DNA of 64,000 nt from contig JAHRBC010000006.1 in assembly GCA_022702545.1 (NCBI GenBank), positions 1,364,001-1,428,000 on the forward strand, in the 5' to 3' direction. The notes beneath the pieces are model-generated. The model searched no databases, was not told where the DNA came from, and saw only the letters and a program-made list of their open reading frames with translations. Of the stretch, positions 1 to 10,656 are shown piece after piece. Every line of letters begins with the position of its first letter. Within the stretch, counting starts at the first letter, position 1. The DNA is from Phycomyces nitens (taxonomy: Eukaryota > Mucoromycota > Mucoromycetes > Mucorales > Phycomycetaceae). A program made the position numbers and the translations under genes.

Positions 1-307
1 CATTTTATTATTTTATTATTTCATTTTTCGGTTATTCTTTTAGTTATTTTCTTTGTCTATAAAAGACATTCTTTTCTAATGAAATAAAGATCATCAGTCA
101 GTTTTACGATCAATTTTACGGTTATTTTATTCTTTTGAGTTTAAGCTCTCTATCTCTGAAGAGCAGTTATATTTTGCCCGGTCATTTTGGGGATATTTCT
201 GTTGAGTTTCGTTAGTCTTTTACTGGTTCTTTCATTGTTTCTTTTATATATTTTATTTGTTGCCCGTTCGGTTACCATACACAACCATACAAACACATCA
301 CGCGTCA
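1..307 (+). repeat. Partial 5' LTR of gypsy-1
   Basis: Aligns with 12440-12748. Both have a TATA-like tataaaag followed by aataaa about 25 nt later, then 'gaagagcagt.atattttgcccggt' and the terminal CGCGTCA. The first part of the LTR lies outside the window. TATA at about 58 and aataaa at about 83 are the likely promoter and polyadenylation signals. Confidence 0.85.
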
Positions 308-377
308 AATTGGAGGTCGTGCCAAGGATACTATATCTTTTATTTAAAATATTCAACTCTAAACCGTGCTGTGCAAG

Positions 378-1457
378 ATGCCCCCTAGTCAGACAACAAC
401 TCTTACGCCTGAGCGTAAGTCCAACATCTCGAAGTACCTCTCAGCTCCTGAGATTTTCGTGGGAGGACCCAACGCTGAGGCCCTTTCTTGGTTACAACAC
501 ATGGAGTGGCTCAAGCAAGGTGTCGGAATGAGCGATGAGGAGGCGATCCTGGTGGCCGCGATGCATTTCCGGGGAACAGCTGCGAAGTGGTGGGCGATCC
601 ACGAGGAGGAGATCGTTATGTGGGAGAAGTTCGTCGAGGAGTTTAAGAAACAGTTTGCCGCAAGGCATATGGAGGACATCTGGTGGAACGAGATTGAGCA
701 GATCCGCCAGGGTCAAGGACAGAGTGTCGGCGACGTCGCTCTGAGATTGCAGGAGTTGTTTGGCCTGGTTGCGCTCTCCAATGAGTCGCAAAAGGTCAGA
801 ATTTTGTTGAAGGCGCTGAGAGAAGAGGTGGCATACGAGGTGGAGAAGATGGGTGTGCCTTGTTTGTGGAACGATCTGGTGAACATGGCAACGAAGGTGG
901 AAACCGTCGAGGAGAAGTACCATTGTTCTGGTGCTCATTCTGGTCCCGAGTTTGGGAATCTCTCTGTCTCTGGTTCTTTGGCGAAGAAGAGTTTTGTGGA
1001 GGATGCGTTGTCGGAGCTGATAAAGGAGTTTAAGACCATGAAGATCCACTTGGTGGACACCCATGCGTCTGGGTTCAGTGGTCCGGGCTTTGCTGGTCCA
1101 TCCAGCTATGGTGTTCCTGGTTTTGCTGGTCCGTCCAGCTATGGTGGTCCTGGTTTTGCTGGTCCGTCCGGTTATGGTGGTCCTGGTTTTGCTGGTCCGT
1201 CTGGTTTTGGTGGCTCTGGTCCTTCTGGTCCGTCTGGTTTTGGTGGTTCTTGTGGTTCTGGTACTGGTCCGTCCGGTTATGGTGGTCCTGGTCCATCCGG
1301 ACAGTCTGGTGTTGGTGGTGGTGCTTCTGGTTCTGCTCCTTCTGGTCCTCGAGTTGTTACATGCTTCTGGTGTAACGAAGAGGGACACATCAAGCCAAAT
1401 TGTCCCAAGAGAGCCAATAAGGAAGCCGAGTCGGGAAAAGGCAAAGGGCATCAGTAA
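378..1457 (+). CDS. gag: Gag polyprotein of gypsy-1
   Basis: About 359 residues. I chose the ATG at 378 because it opens the MPPSQ- start after the 5' LTR and primer site. Residues about 25-180 are a retrotransposon Gag capsid domain with the typical W-L-x-x-M and A-x-x-W-W blocks. A Gly/Pro/Ser/Phe/Tyr-rich tandem repeat of about ten residues (core GPGFAGPSSYG) fills about 235-315. Near the C terminus is a CCHC zinc knuckle (CFWCNEEGHIKPNCP, C-x2-C-x4-H-x4-C). Gag would assemble the particle and bind the element RNA. The frame ends in TAA at 1455-1457, overlapping pol in the -1 frame. The glycine-rich repeat is absent from the related gag at 56325. Confidence 0.9.
   Translation: MPPSQTTTLTPERKSNISKYLSAPEIFVGGPNAEALSWLQHMEWLKQGVGMSDEEAILVAAMHFRGTAAKWWAIHEEEIVMWEKFVEEFKKQFAARHMEDIWWNEIEQIRQGQGQSVGDVALRLQELFGLVALSNESQKVRILLKALREEVAYEVEKMGVPCLWNDLVNMATKVETVEEKYHCSGAHSGPEFGNLSVSGSLAKKSFVEDALSELIKEFKTMKIHLVDTHASGFSGPGFAGPSSYGVPGFAGPSSYGGPGFAGPSGYGGPGFAGPSGFGGSGPSGPSGFGGSCGSGTGPSGYGGPGPSGQSGVGGGASGSAPSGPRVVTCFWCNEEGHIKPNCPKRANKEAESGKGKGHQ
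1433..1439 (+). promoter_or_regulatory. Putative -1 ribosomal frameshift heptamer GGGAAAA
   Basis: In the gag frame the bases read G GGA AAA, the canonical X XXY YYZ slip arrangement. Slipping back one base enters the pol frame, which is open from here into the protease region with no stop. The identical heptamer in the identical phase occurs at 57095-57101 in gypsy-2, supporting function. Confidence 0.75.
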
Positions 1458-3021
1458 GTTTTGCTGATGCCCGCAATCAAACTTACCCCTCACCCCCACA
1501 AGAGGACGCTGAGGTGAACATGGTGGAGAGCATGCCAGTGTATGCGGCGGAGCATGCAAAGGTCGGAGAACCTTCAACTCCCAGGAAACCATATGCCAGG
1601 AGGAAAGGCAAGGCTCCGGAGACCATTGTCCCCATTTCTTTTGTTCCCCCAAGTACTCAACCGCTACCCACGCTTCAACAGCAATCACACCACCAGGGGC
1701 AGTTCAACACTCACCCCGCCCAACCTGTACATGGACAAGAAGATGTTCATATGCGTCCTGTACAGGGAGGGTCAACCCAACCGCGCCGTCCTCGCCAGCT
1801 GCCAAGGCATCTCCCGGTCAAATTGCATTGCAAGGATGTATGGGAGAAGCTGAAGAACATGGATGCTGGGCTCTCGGTGGCCGATTGGTTACTATTGGAC
1901 AGGACCGCGTCCAAGGATGTCAAGGACAGTCTGCGTTTCCTAACTGGTAGGAAGAAGAAAGTGCCCGCGCTAGGTGTCAACATGGTTCACCATCAAGAGG
2001 ATTTGTCAGAGGAGTCCGTCTCGTTTTACTCAGACGACTGGGAGTCGCAGAGTGTGATGTCTGATGAGGTGAATTTCGGTTCTGACAGTGAACTGGATGG
2101 GTACGACAGCGACGACACGGTCTACAGCTACAAGTATGACTACCAGGACTTTGCTTCAAGTCAACCGTTGCACGCGCCTATAACCATCAATGACCAAGTT
2201 TTGCCGGCGATCTTCGACTCTGGGGCCAGCGTGTCCGTCATTAGCAAGACTTTGGCCGTCAAGCTCAGTTTGGTGCCAAATGGCGATCGTCTCCCTCTCT
2301 CCAGCTTGGATGGTCAAGCCCACCCCCCTTGTGACATTACTGTCAATGTCCCGATTCGTGTGGCTGGAAAGCTGCGACCAGACACGATGTGTATCAAAGA
2401 GGGGCCTGGCAATCAAGATCTGTGCCTGTTGGGAATGACCTGGTTCAGGAAGTACGGGATTCAAATGCGGTTGAAGGATGGGTGCATCATAATCCCTACC
2501 AAGCACGGAGCGAGCAGTGTGGAGTTGCAAGGACAAACGAGAGAGTTTGGGTTGAGTAGTGTTGGCGCACCCATTTACTCGATTAATGTCCGAAAGGAGT
2601 CTGTCGTGGGGGGAAGAGCCCACGTTAAAGATACTCTTCAGGAGGAAAAGTTGTTGGACTACGTTGAGGAGGTGATGTCCGTTTCGGAGAAGGAGGAAGA
2701 GGTGCTTCCTCAGGGGATTGCGAGCGTTGTAGAGGCGCATCAAGACGCGTTTGTGGAGAATTCTGGTTTGGGTTGGGTGAATCTCTTGGACCATGAGATT
2801 CCAGTGACAACAAGTGAGCCAATCCGTTCTAGGCCGTACCGTTTGACTTGGGAGGAGGACAAGTCGTTGAAACGGGAGCTGGATAACCTGTTGGCCTTGG
2901 GCCTGATCTGTCCGTCGCGTGGTCTCTGGACGTCTCCTGTCTTCTTTGTTCGCAAGAGGGACAATACCCTTCGGTTGGTGGTGGACTACCGCAAGTTGAA
3001 CCAAGTCACCATCAAGGATGC
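1439..3021 (+). pseudogene. pol: Pol of gypsy-1, 5' part (protease and start of RT)
   Basis: Reached by -1 frameshift. It carries an acidic linker, then the aspartic protease with the active-site block FDSGASVSVIS (about 2215-2247), and the opening of reverse transcriptase (…SRPYRLTWEE…, LVVDYRKLNQVT). The frame is cut after 'KDAF' by insertion of Plavaka copy A and resumes at 9189. The join across the insertion, allowing for the 3-bp duplication, matches the continuous pol at 58690 in gypsy-2 (KDAFPLPYIDDLL). Confidence 0.9.
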
Positions 3022-3024
3022 TTT

Positions 3025-3056
3025 CACTGCAAAAATACCCCCGATTCCCATATGTG
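3025..3056. repeat. Left terminal inverted repeat of Plavaka A
   Basis: Identical over 32 bp to the reverse complement of 9157-9188. It starts CACTGCAAAA, the sequence shared by all Plavaka copies here. Confidence 0.95.
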
Positions 3057-3276
3057 TAGTTGATACAGTTGGTATGGGATATAAAGGTCAATTTTCTAGC
3101 TCAGGCCATTTTTTGTGAGTTAAGAGAAAAAACCATATTTTTGATAGATTTTATTGGTTGTAGAGAATAGTGTAGCATGAAAAATAAATATTAAACTCAA
3201 ATCATATCAAATAAACTGTACCTGAGTATATCTTCTTTACTGTTAAACCAAAACATTTTAAATTATTTATTAAACA

Positions 3277-6200
3277 ATGGCTCCTATCCGTAAATCTACA
3301 AGAACAAAAGAATGCAGATGTTCTATTTGCAAGAACAAAGAGGGAGGATTTGATTTTCTCACAGCTCAAACATTTAAGCGTCATATGCTTAAAGAAGATG
3401 CCAAAAACAGTTTTTTTGGTGGTAGATGTAAGATATATTTTATATTTGGATTTGTAAATTATTTAATTAATAATAAATATGTTTTTGAATTAAATAGCAA
3501 TGGAAATTGTTGATGATGAAGAGCAATACTTTGAGGCCGTAGACAATGTAGAGGCCATGGATTTTGAGTCTGGTGGTAAGGATTTTTTAAAATTTTATTG
3601 TTTTTTTATTAAACCAATGTTGTTACACTTGGGCAGACTTGGAAAACGATATTGAAGGACATGAGGGGGTACAAGAACCCATTAGAAACCTACCTCTTTC
3701 TGAATCTGACGCCATTTTTGGTGCAGAGGATGAATGCAGCTCGTTTGGTGACTCTGACTCTGACTCTGATAACGAAAGTGAAGATGAGATGCTTGATAAT
3801 GAAGGTTTGTGTAGTACCTGAAATGCTAATCCACCCATCTATATAGATTGTATATTAATGAGGTGTTTTGTGTTGATATTTTTCAGAATTCAACTCAGAA
3901 TTGAGTTTCATTCATGGCTTTGTGGTCAAGGCTCTTGCCCTGTTCATTTCCTTTTACGTTGTCAATGAAGGCGCAATTATCTTGATTGCAATCGTAAACA
4001 AGATCTTGGATTTTTTTGGCGATTCTTTCCGAGTCCCATCAAGTGTCTCTGGTCTAAAAAGCATGGCAGGAATGGATACATTGACAAAGGGCATCAAGAA
4101 ATATGTTGCATGTGGTGAATGCCACAGTATTTATGAGAACGATGGTGCACCTCTTTTCTGTACCTTTGACAAGTTTGGAAATAGCGCCTTGTGTGGCCAT
4201 AGCTTGTTCAAGTCCAGTTCGTCCACAATCCCAAAGAAGTCGTATGTGTACCAGTCAATCAAACACTCTCTGCAAACTCTCTTTTCTCGGCCCGATTTCG
4301 AAACCCAAATCAACTCTTGGAATCGTGGTCCCAAAGTGGAAAAGACGATGTTTGATGTGTATGATGGTGCGATGTGGAACAGTGTTAAAGACATCAATGG
4401 CAACCTCTTTGTTGATGACAGCCGCTCTCTAATGTTGACACTGAATATTGACTGGTTCCAGCCATTTGATGGTGTCTCATATTCGTGTGGTGCCATTTAC
4501 TTGGCAGTAAACAATCTTCCTCGCGATGTCAGGTTTAAAAAGGAGAACGTCATCCTCGTTGGATTAATGCCAGGCCCCAAAGAAGCAAAGACGTCTGAAA
4601 TCAATAACTATCTTAGACCTCTTGTTGATGAATTGGAAGAACTGTACCAGGGAATTATACTCAAGACCCACCAATGTCCATCTGGTGTGAGAATCCGCGC
4701 TGCTCTCTTTGTTGTTGCTTGTGACATCCCTGCCGCAAGAAAAGTATGTGGGTTCACATCCCATACAAGCACAAACGCCTGTCATAAATGCAATCGTCAG
4801 TTCACTCGGTTAGCTGGCACAAGCTCTGTTGATTATTCTGGATTTGACTTCTCAAAGTGGCTCCTTCGCACTAGAGATGATAATCGTAAGGATGCTGAGG
4901 TCTGGAGAAATGCAGCCACTCAAACTGAGAGGCAGCGCCTTGAAGTTGCCAGTGGTGTTCGCTGGTCCGAACTGCATCGTCTCCAGTACTTTGACGTTGT
5001 CCGCTGCACGATCATCGATCCAATGCATAATCTTTTCTTAGGCACTGCCAAGAGGATGATGGAGAGATGGGTTGCAGATGGAGTAATCAACGATAAGAGT
5101 TTTGTTGCCATGCAGAAGATGGTAGAGAAGATGGTGTTGCCTGCAGACTACACAACATTAAGGACGAAGATTGGAAAGGGATTCCCCTTTATGAAAGCTG
5201 ATGAGTGGAAATCGTGGTGCTTGGTGTACTCTCCCGTGGTGTTAAAAAACGTGCTGCCAATGCCAAAATTCAAGAACTGGATGTTTTTTGTCAATGCTTG
5301 CCGTTGTCTGACAAAGCCAAGTATCTCTGAGGACGATATTGAGGAAGCGCATCATAATCTAGAGCAGTTTGGTAAAGGTTGTGAGCAACTGTATGAGCCT
5401 GACCTCCTCTCTCCAAACATGCACCTACATCTTCACCTTCGTGAAACCATTCTGGACTTTGGGCCAGTTTACAGTTACTGGCTTTTTGGTTTCGAGAGGT
5501 ACAATAGTATACTCAAGAACATCAACACCAACAGGAGAAGTGGTTTTGAGGCCACGTATATGAGAAGTTTCATTGAGGATACAAGAAAGGGAGATTTTGT
5601 TCGCGGTTTCCTAGACACACCAAGTGGACAATACTTCTCAGACGTATTTAGCAAGTTGACCATCCATCAAGACATCACCTCAACCCAAATTCCGTACCTT
5701 GATTTGTCTGCCTTCTCATTGCCAGAATTCCTTGAATTTGCAGAGAACCCATCGTTAACAGTCCACGGTAACGAGCCTTTGCCACCATCAACTCTGCCAT
5801 TGAAAAAGAAACCAATGAGCATAATGCCTAGACTGGAATACAATTGTCTAGTGGAGTATTACCAGGTTGTCCATGGGGACAAAAACATTAACAGCTGCAA
5901 AGACACCATGGCCTCGACCGCTTTTGTCAATGACTGGATTGAAATGCTTGCGTCAATCAACATCATGGGCCAAATATTCAAAGGAAGGAGTGGTAAACGT
6001 CGAAATGGGTCATACATCCAAGCATTATTTGTTGAGGAAAAGACCGAGGCAGTGTACGCGTATGTTGGAGAGATTCAGTATCTATTTGTTCACACATTTA
6101 GTCCTGCTGTTTCTTCTTCGCATTGTGGAAATGCCTACGACAGTCAACACACTTTTGCTTTTGTAAATTGGTTCAAGACCACATCAGACACCACCAGAGA

Positions 6201-6366
6201 GGCTGAAGGAATTGAGGTTCACAAGGATGAATTTTCGGCTCTTGACTTTCAAAGCATTCTTCCTGTCCATCGGATTCTCCTGCCTGTTGCAATTGTGGAT
6301 TATAAATCTAGTAGTAACATTAACAAAAAACTAGTTGTCCCTTTGCCTAGAAAGGTTTCTGCCTAA
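3277..6366 (+). CDS. Tnp2-type transposase of Plavaka A (4 exons)
   Basis: Exons 3277-3427, 3498-3575, 3637-3804 and 3887-6366, all with GT-AG borders. They splice to one frame of about 958 residues with no stop. The N terminus has a zinc-finger-like CRCSIC…FKRHM segment in exon 1, as expected for DNA binding. Acidic Asp/Ser/Glu stretches follow in exon 3. Exon 4 is the catalytic region, with SLMLTLNIDWFQPF, RAALFVVACDIPAARKVCGF, a CHKCNRQF zinc motif and the Tnp2 signature DPMHNLFLGTAKRMM. I did not pin down all three catalytic acidic residues. The role would be cleavage and joining of the element ends. This is the only copy in the window whose transposase is undamaged. Confidence 0.9.
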
Positions 6367-6499
6367 ATATATTTATCTTATCTCTCTTGTTCTTAATCAT
6401 AACTTCATAGTTTGTTTTGCGAATCATGTGTTTAAAAAGTAAAAAAGACAAAAACAAAGATTTATTCATTTTTGAATACCCAGGCAGGCAAATTCAAAG

Positions 6500-7692
6500 T
6501 CAGGTGACTTGGGGCAGGAATCTCCTTGATTGTTTTTGCTGTCTGGGCATTCTTGTCTTTGTCTTTGTTGATGACCGTCTCAGGTCATCCTCTCTTGCAA
6601 GATGGTCAATGACCTCCAGAAGCCGGTTCAACTATATTAAATTTATCAGTCTTTTCTCATCAATCAGCACATCACTCTACAAAATATTAATTACCTCATC
6701 GCTTCTCCAACTGGGACGAGCAACACAGAGAACACGCATGCTAATACCAGGCGCAATGTCTTCCATGTCTGATTCACCATCAGACATCACATCCTTCTGG
6801 AGGACATGGAGATAGGCCATCTCATCAGGGTTTTCAGGCTTATGGCCCATCTCCTCATCGATTGCCCTCCAGTGACGTTTGTAGGCCTCCACCCTGCGCA
6901 AGTGGATCTATAAAAATTTTCAGATTAAATTAAAAATATCAAATCGTCTTTATACTAACCTCGACAAGCCTGGTATTAGCCCGAACCTTTCTCTTCTTGG
7001 CAGAAGCTTGCTCTTCACTCATGTTTGAAGTGAGATGGTAGTACTTGTAATTGTTTTTAATTTTTTGCACTACCATGCCAGGCCAAAAACCAGCAGCACG
7101 AGGCTGCGAGAGAATGTAGTCTCTCAAGTAGTTGATGACCCTGACATTGTCTGGGTGATTAATCTTCTTGTCCTTATTCCATTTCTGTTTGCCTTCATTC
7201 TCGGCAATCAGAGCAGGATCGTTAGACGTGAAGTTCTTCTTCCACATCTTCTCATTAATGAATTCCTAGATATAATTTATTAGAAAATATTTTTTAACAA
7301 AATAATAATAATATTCATACCAAGACAATCGCACTCATATCACTGGTACCAAGTGAGCTGGAGGGGCCAACAGAAGGAGCCATTCCAACGGGACCAGCTT
7401 GGCCAAGAGGGAGCTGGCTCTGGACACCACTGGCATGGGCTTCCATGAACGTACTCATGGTCTGGTTGGTCTTGCCAGCGATGTCATAGACCATTCCCAT
7501 TCTGGACTTGAGGAACCTCAAGTCTTCAAGGACAGTGGCCATTTCTGTCTGTCCTTGACTACTTTCCTCACTGCTACTGGGGGCCCTTGGAAGGATTTCA
7601 CGCTGGCTAATACAGCCAGCAGCAACACGGTGAATGGGAGCAGTTTGGTTTGCTCTGGCTTTGCGTCCTGAGTTTCTCTGGTTTGAAGACAT
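6500..7692 (-). CDS. Accessory protein of Plavaka A (4 exons, unknown function)
   Basis: Exons (minus strand) 7692-7321, 7265-6960, 6907-6695 and 6631-6500 are 372, 306, 213 and 132 nt. All introns are phase 0 with GT-AG borders, giving 340 residues. Exon 1 is Ser/Gly/Pro-rich. Exon 2 is 102 residues, basic and probably helical. Exon 3 carries an acidic VMSDGESD stretch and ends with RPSWRSDE. Exon 4 opens LNRLLEVIDHL and is basic. The gene converges on the transposase gene. I recognise no named domain. By analogy with the two-protein CACTA elements of plants it may be a second, end-binding protein, but that is inference. Equivalent genes are at 16121, 19574, 22087 and 45187. Confidence 0.8.
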
Positions 7693-7968
7693 TTTCTAAA
7701 TATTTTTTTAAAATAAAATAAAATAATAAGCATAAATAAATCCATATATATTAACATATATTTCTTTGAATACATAAACATACATTATAATTTGCAATAT
7801 AAGATATAGTGTCAAATAAGAACAATAGTATTATATATATATATAAAAGACTGTATTTATATCTTTAAAAAATATATCTGGAGTACAGTAAAAAAAAAGA
7901 GTCTTGGGTACACAGTTTTCATAATCCCTTTATTCTCATAATTTATTAGGGCTTACTATAATCTAAAA

Positions 7969-8369
7969 ATGCATATGGATTCTTTTTTCCCGATTTTCCC
8001 TTTTTCTCTCTCTTTTTACTTTTTGCTTCCTTTATACTCTCTGGTAAGTACTTGAAAATTTTTCACGCAATTAAAGATAATCTTTAACATCTTTTCAATT
8101 ATCTAAAAGGTGTCCTATAGTCACTTTTATTCAAGCTTGCACAAGAAAAAGGTAAATGGGCGCACTATTTTTTATTGCTGTTGCTAATCAGTAATCTTCA
8201 TCTTGTAGATTCAAAACAACTCCTTTCAATCGCAATGGCCAAAGATGACAATGATGAAGTCGAATGGACGGAATGTACTTGGTATGTTCGAATATTTTAT
8301 CATTATTAATACTAATATATTCTGTCTTTACTATCAGCCTTTTTATCAAAGAAAATTGCCGCGTTTTAA
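7969..8369 (+). CDS. Small spliced gene of Plavaka A (unknown)
   Basis: Exons 7969-8043, 8110-8151, 8209-8281 and 8338-8369 (75, 42, 73, 32 nt) join to one open frame of 73 residues ending TAA. The introns begin gtaagt, gtaaat and gtatgt and end aag, tag and cag. The N-terminal ~25 residues are hydrophobic (Phe/Leu/Pro-rich), like a membrane segment, though the pyrimidine-rich DNA would give this by chance. The remainder is basic (many Lys). It is divergent from the accessory gene and faces the right terminus, the same position as the spliced genes of copies B and C. No homology is recognised. Confidence 0.5.
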
Positions 8370-9156
8370 CAAAGACATGGAATATCCAACAAACCAGTTT
8401 GTCTTGGTAAGTAATCAGTCATTCCTATTGCTTTTCTAACAGAAAAATATAGATATCTTTTCTATTATGCGTACACCTTTTTTGATTGTTATATCATTAT
8501 CTATCTTGAGATACTGTTTGGTATACCTGAAAATTCGGTCTCAAAGTCTTAGTTGTCTACTCTGTTTGAGCAACTACTTTTCCAGTTATTCAAGATGATA
8601 GTCAATGAATCAGTCATTCTCTCTACCCGTGTTTCAAAAGGTAAAAAAATTAGTATCAATATAGCTATAGCCATGAATCTAGACCAAATTACTAGGCTGT
8701 ATATTATGAGAAAAATATTTTATCAATAAAAATCTATTCGTAAACTATTTTCCATGGCCTATTTATAAAGAAGTATAAAATAAACCCCCAATTGAAAGTG
8801 TTTAAAGTGTCAAACGGATTAAACAACCAATAAATATACGTCCTTTAGAAAATAGGTGAATAGTTTGCAGAAAATAGTCGAAAAGTTTGCATCTTGATCT
8901 ATTAAAAAATAGATTTTTTTATTGATATTGAAAAAATAATTCATGTAACGTTTGACTAAAAAGAAATAAGATAACACTTTCAGTTATAGTTCTGTACACT
9001 CTTGAGTTTAACAAGCCTACACGTCCAAAAGCAGAGCTTTATATCCACCGAATTACTTCATTATCTTATATGTGTTGTTTTTTATATATGCAAGATAACA
9101 TTTCAATTTAATTCTAGAATTTGTTTTTTATTTCACTCGGAATTTTACATACTATC
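8370..9156. other. AT-rich subterminal region of Plavaka A
   Basis: About 0.8 kb without a convincing coding frame. It is AT-rich and may hold transposase-binding subterminal motifs (for example two 'tagtttgcagaaaat'/'aaaagtttgc' stretches near 8860-8895). I see no gene. Confidence 0.4.
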
Positions 9157-9188
9157 ACATATGGGAATCGGGGGTATTTTTGCAGTGT
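9157..9188. repeat. Right terminal inverted repeat of Plavaka A
   Basis: Ends TTTTTGCAGTG and is followed by TTT at 9189-9191, the copy of the target duplication at 3022-3024. Confidence 0.95.
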
Positions 9189-10250
9189 TTCCCGTTGCCC
9201 CATATCGACGATCTTTTAGATTCTCTGGGTGGTTCTTCTCTGTTCTCGACGTTGGATGCCGCAAGTGGCTATTGGCAGGTTCCTGTTGCCGAAGAGTCCA
9301 TCGAGAGAACTGGTTTTGTCACAAGGCAAGGAACCTTTGAGTTCACGGTGATGCCTTTTGGGTTGACTTCTGCTCCGTCTACATTCCAGCGTACGATGTC
9401 GATGATCTTGGGAGAATACATTGGGGACTTCGTGTACATCTTCATTGACGATGTGATTATTTTCTCGAAGACATTGGCCGAGCATGAGGTGCACCTGTCC
9501 CTGGTTTTTGAAGCATGCAAGAAGGCAAACCTGAAGTTGAAATGGAGCAAGTGTTTCTTCGCACAGCCCAGTGTGGAGTATCTTGGGCATGTTGTCTCTG
9601 GTTCTGGTCTCTTGCCTTGCTCGCGGAATGTGGAGAAGTTGCTGGCTCTGGTGGTTCCTAGGAGCACCAACGAAGTCCATACCTTTCTAGGTATGGCAGG
9701 TTATTACCGGCGGTTTGTGCATGATTATGCCAAGGTGGCGCAACCGTTGGTAAAGATGTTGAAGAAGAACGTGACCTTTGTCTGGGGTCCCGAGCAGGAA
9801 ATGGCGTTCCTGGCTCTGCAAGCTGCCTTGATGAGTCCCCCAATTTTGGCCTTTCCGGACAGACAGCAGGTGCAAATCCTGACCACCGATGCATCCACTC
9901 GTGGTCTTGGGGCTGTCCTGTCGCAGGCACCAGAGGACTCCCTGGAAGATGAGATGGTGATCTCATATGGTTCTCGAGGTCTCCGGGGTTCTGAGAAGAA
10001 CTACGCTGCCACGCATTTGGAAGCGTTAGCTCTCATTTGGGGTGTAGTGAGGTACCGTCACTATCTTGCTGGCCGCCACTTTATCCTGCGCACGGATCAT
10101 GCTGCGTTGGTTTATATCATCAAGAATCTGAACCCCTCCCCCAAGTTGTCAAGATGGGCCGCCGCACTGATGGAATATGACTTCACTTTGAAGCATCAAC
10201 CTGGCCGCGATAATCCGGCTGATGCCCTTTCTTGTCTTCTCCCTTTGTGA
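9189..10250 (+). pseudogene. pol: Pol of gypsy-1, 3' part (RT and RNase H)
   Basis: Continuation of the pol frame after the Plavaka insertion. It begins FPLPHIDDLLDSLGG, continues with the RT core (VMPFGLTSAPSTFQR, then FIDDVIIFSK with the catalytic Asp pair) and the RNase H domain (ILTTDASTRGLGAVLSQ … LRTDHAALV), and ends ADALSCLLPL and TGA. The frame is open throughout; the damage is the insertion upstream. Integrase is not fused but starts 406 bases later. Confidence 0.9.
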
Positions 10251-10656
10251 ACCAGCAACTAGTTACTATAACTACGTTTTGGCAGGCTTTATCTCGATTT
10301 TTGACTTTTGGATTCTCTTCTTTTGGCACTCTTTTTCCTTTTTCTTATATTTTCCCTTATATTATTACCCTATATTATTATCCCTATTATTTTATCCCTA
10401 CTTCAATATCTTGTTGTATTCCCCAATTTTCTTATATTTTATCCACCATTTTTCCACTCGATTGTATCATTTTTTTTGTGTACCCTCAAGTTTTCCTTAT
10501 TTTTCTCTTGTGATCTACTTGTAACAATCAATATATCTCTTTAAAAACCATCAAACTCTCTGATTTTACAAGTACGCATCTACTCTTTTTTCGTGACATT
10601 GGTCCTATCTATCTTTTATATTTTTCAAAAGGTGTGTCCTCTTAACATTTCTTATT
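10251..10656 (+). other. T-rich spacer between pol and integrase frames
   Basis: About 400 bases, strongly pyrimidine-rich, with no conserved frame. The corresponding spacer in gypsy-2 is 59765-59974. Its presence in both diverged elements shows that integrase is normally a separate reading frame in this family. Confidence 0.6.

Larger units (their letters stand above)
3025..9188 (+). mobile_element. Plavaka/CACTA-like DNA transposon, copy A (complete)
   Basis: A 6164-bp element with perfect 32-bp terminal inverted repeats beginning CACTGCAAAAATACCC, flanked by a TTT duplication in gypsy-1 pol. It contains a Tnp2-type transposase gene (+), a convergent accessory gene (-) and a small spliced gene (+) near the right end. 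All three splice into open reading frames, so this is the best candidate in the window for an autonomous copy. It belongs to the CMC (CACTA/Mirage/Chapaev) group by its Tnp2 transposase and its termini; Plavaka is the fungal branch name. Confidence 0.9.

Noticed and set aside
492..1688. Long minus-strand frame opposite gag
   Set aside because: Arg/Thr-rich shadow of the gag repeat and codon pattern; no conserved domain, and gag is clearly the real gene.
10222..10544. Hydrophobic small ORFs in the gypsy-1 spacer as an envelope-like gene
   Set aside because: Phe/Leu/Tyr-rich translation of a pyrimidine tract; the corresponding region of gypsy-2 has no such frame, so an env gene is not supported.
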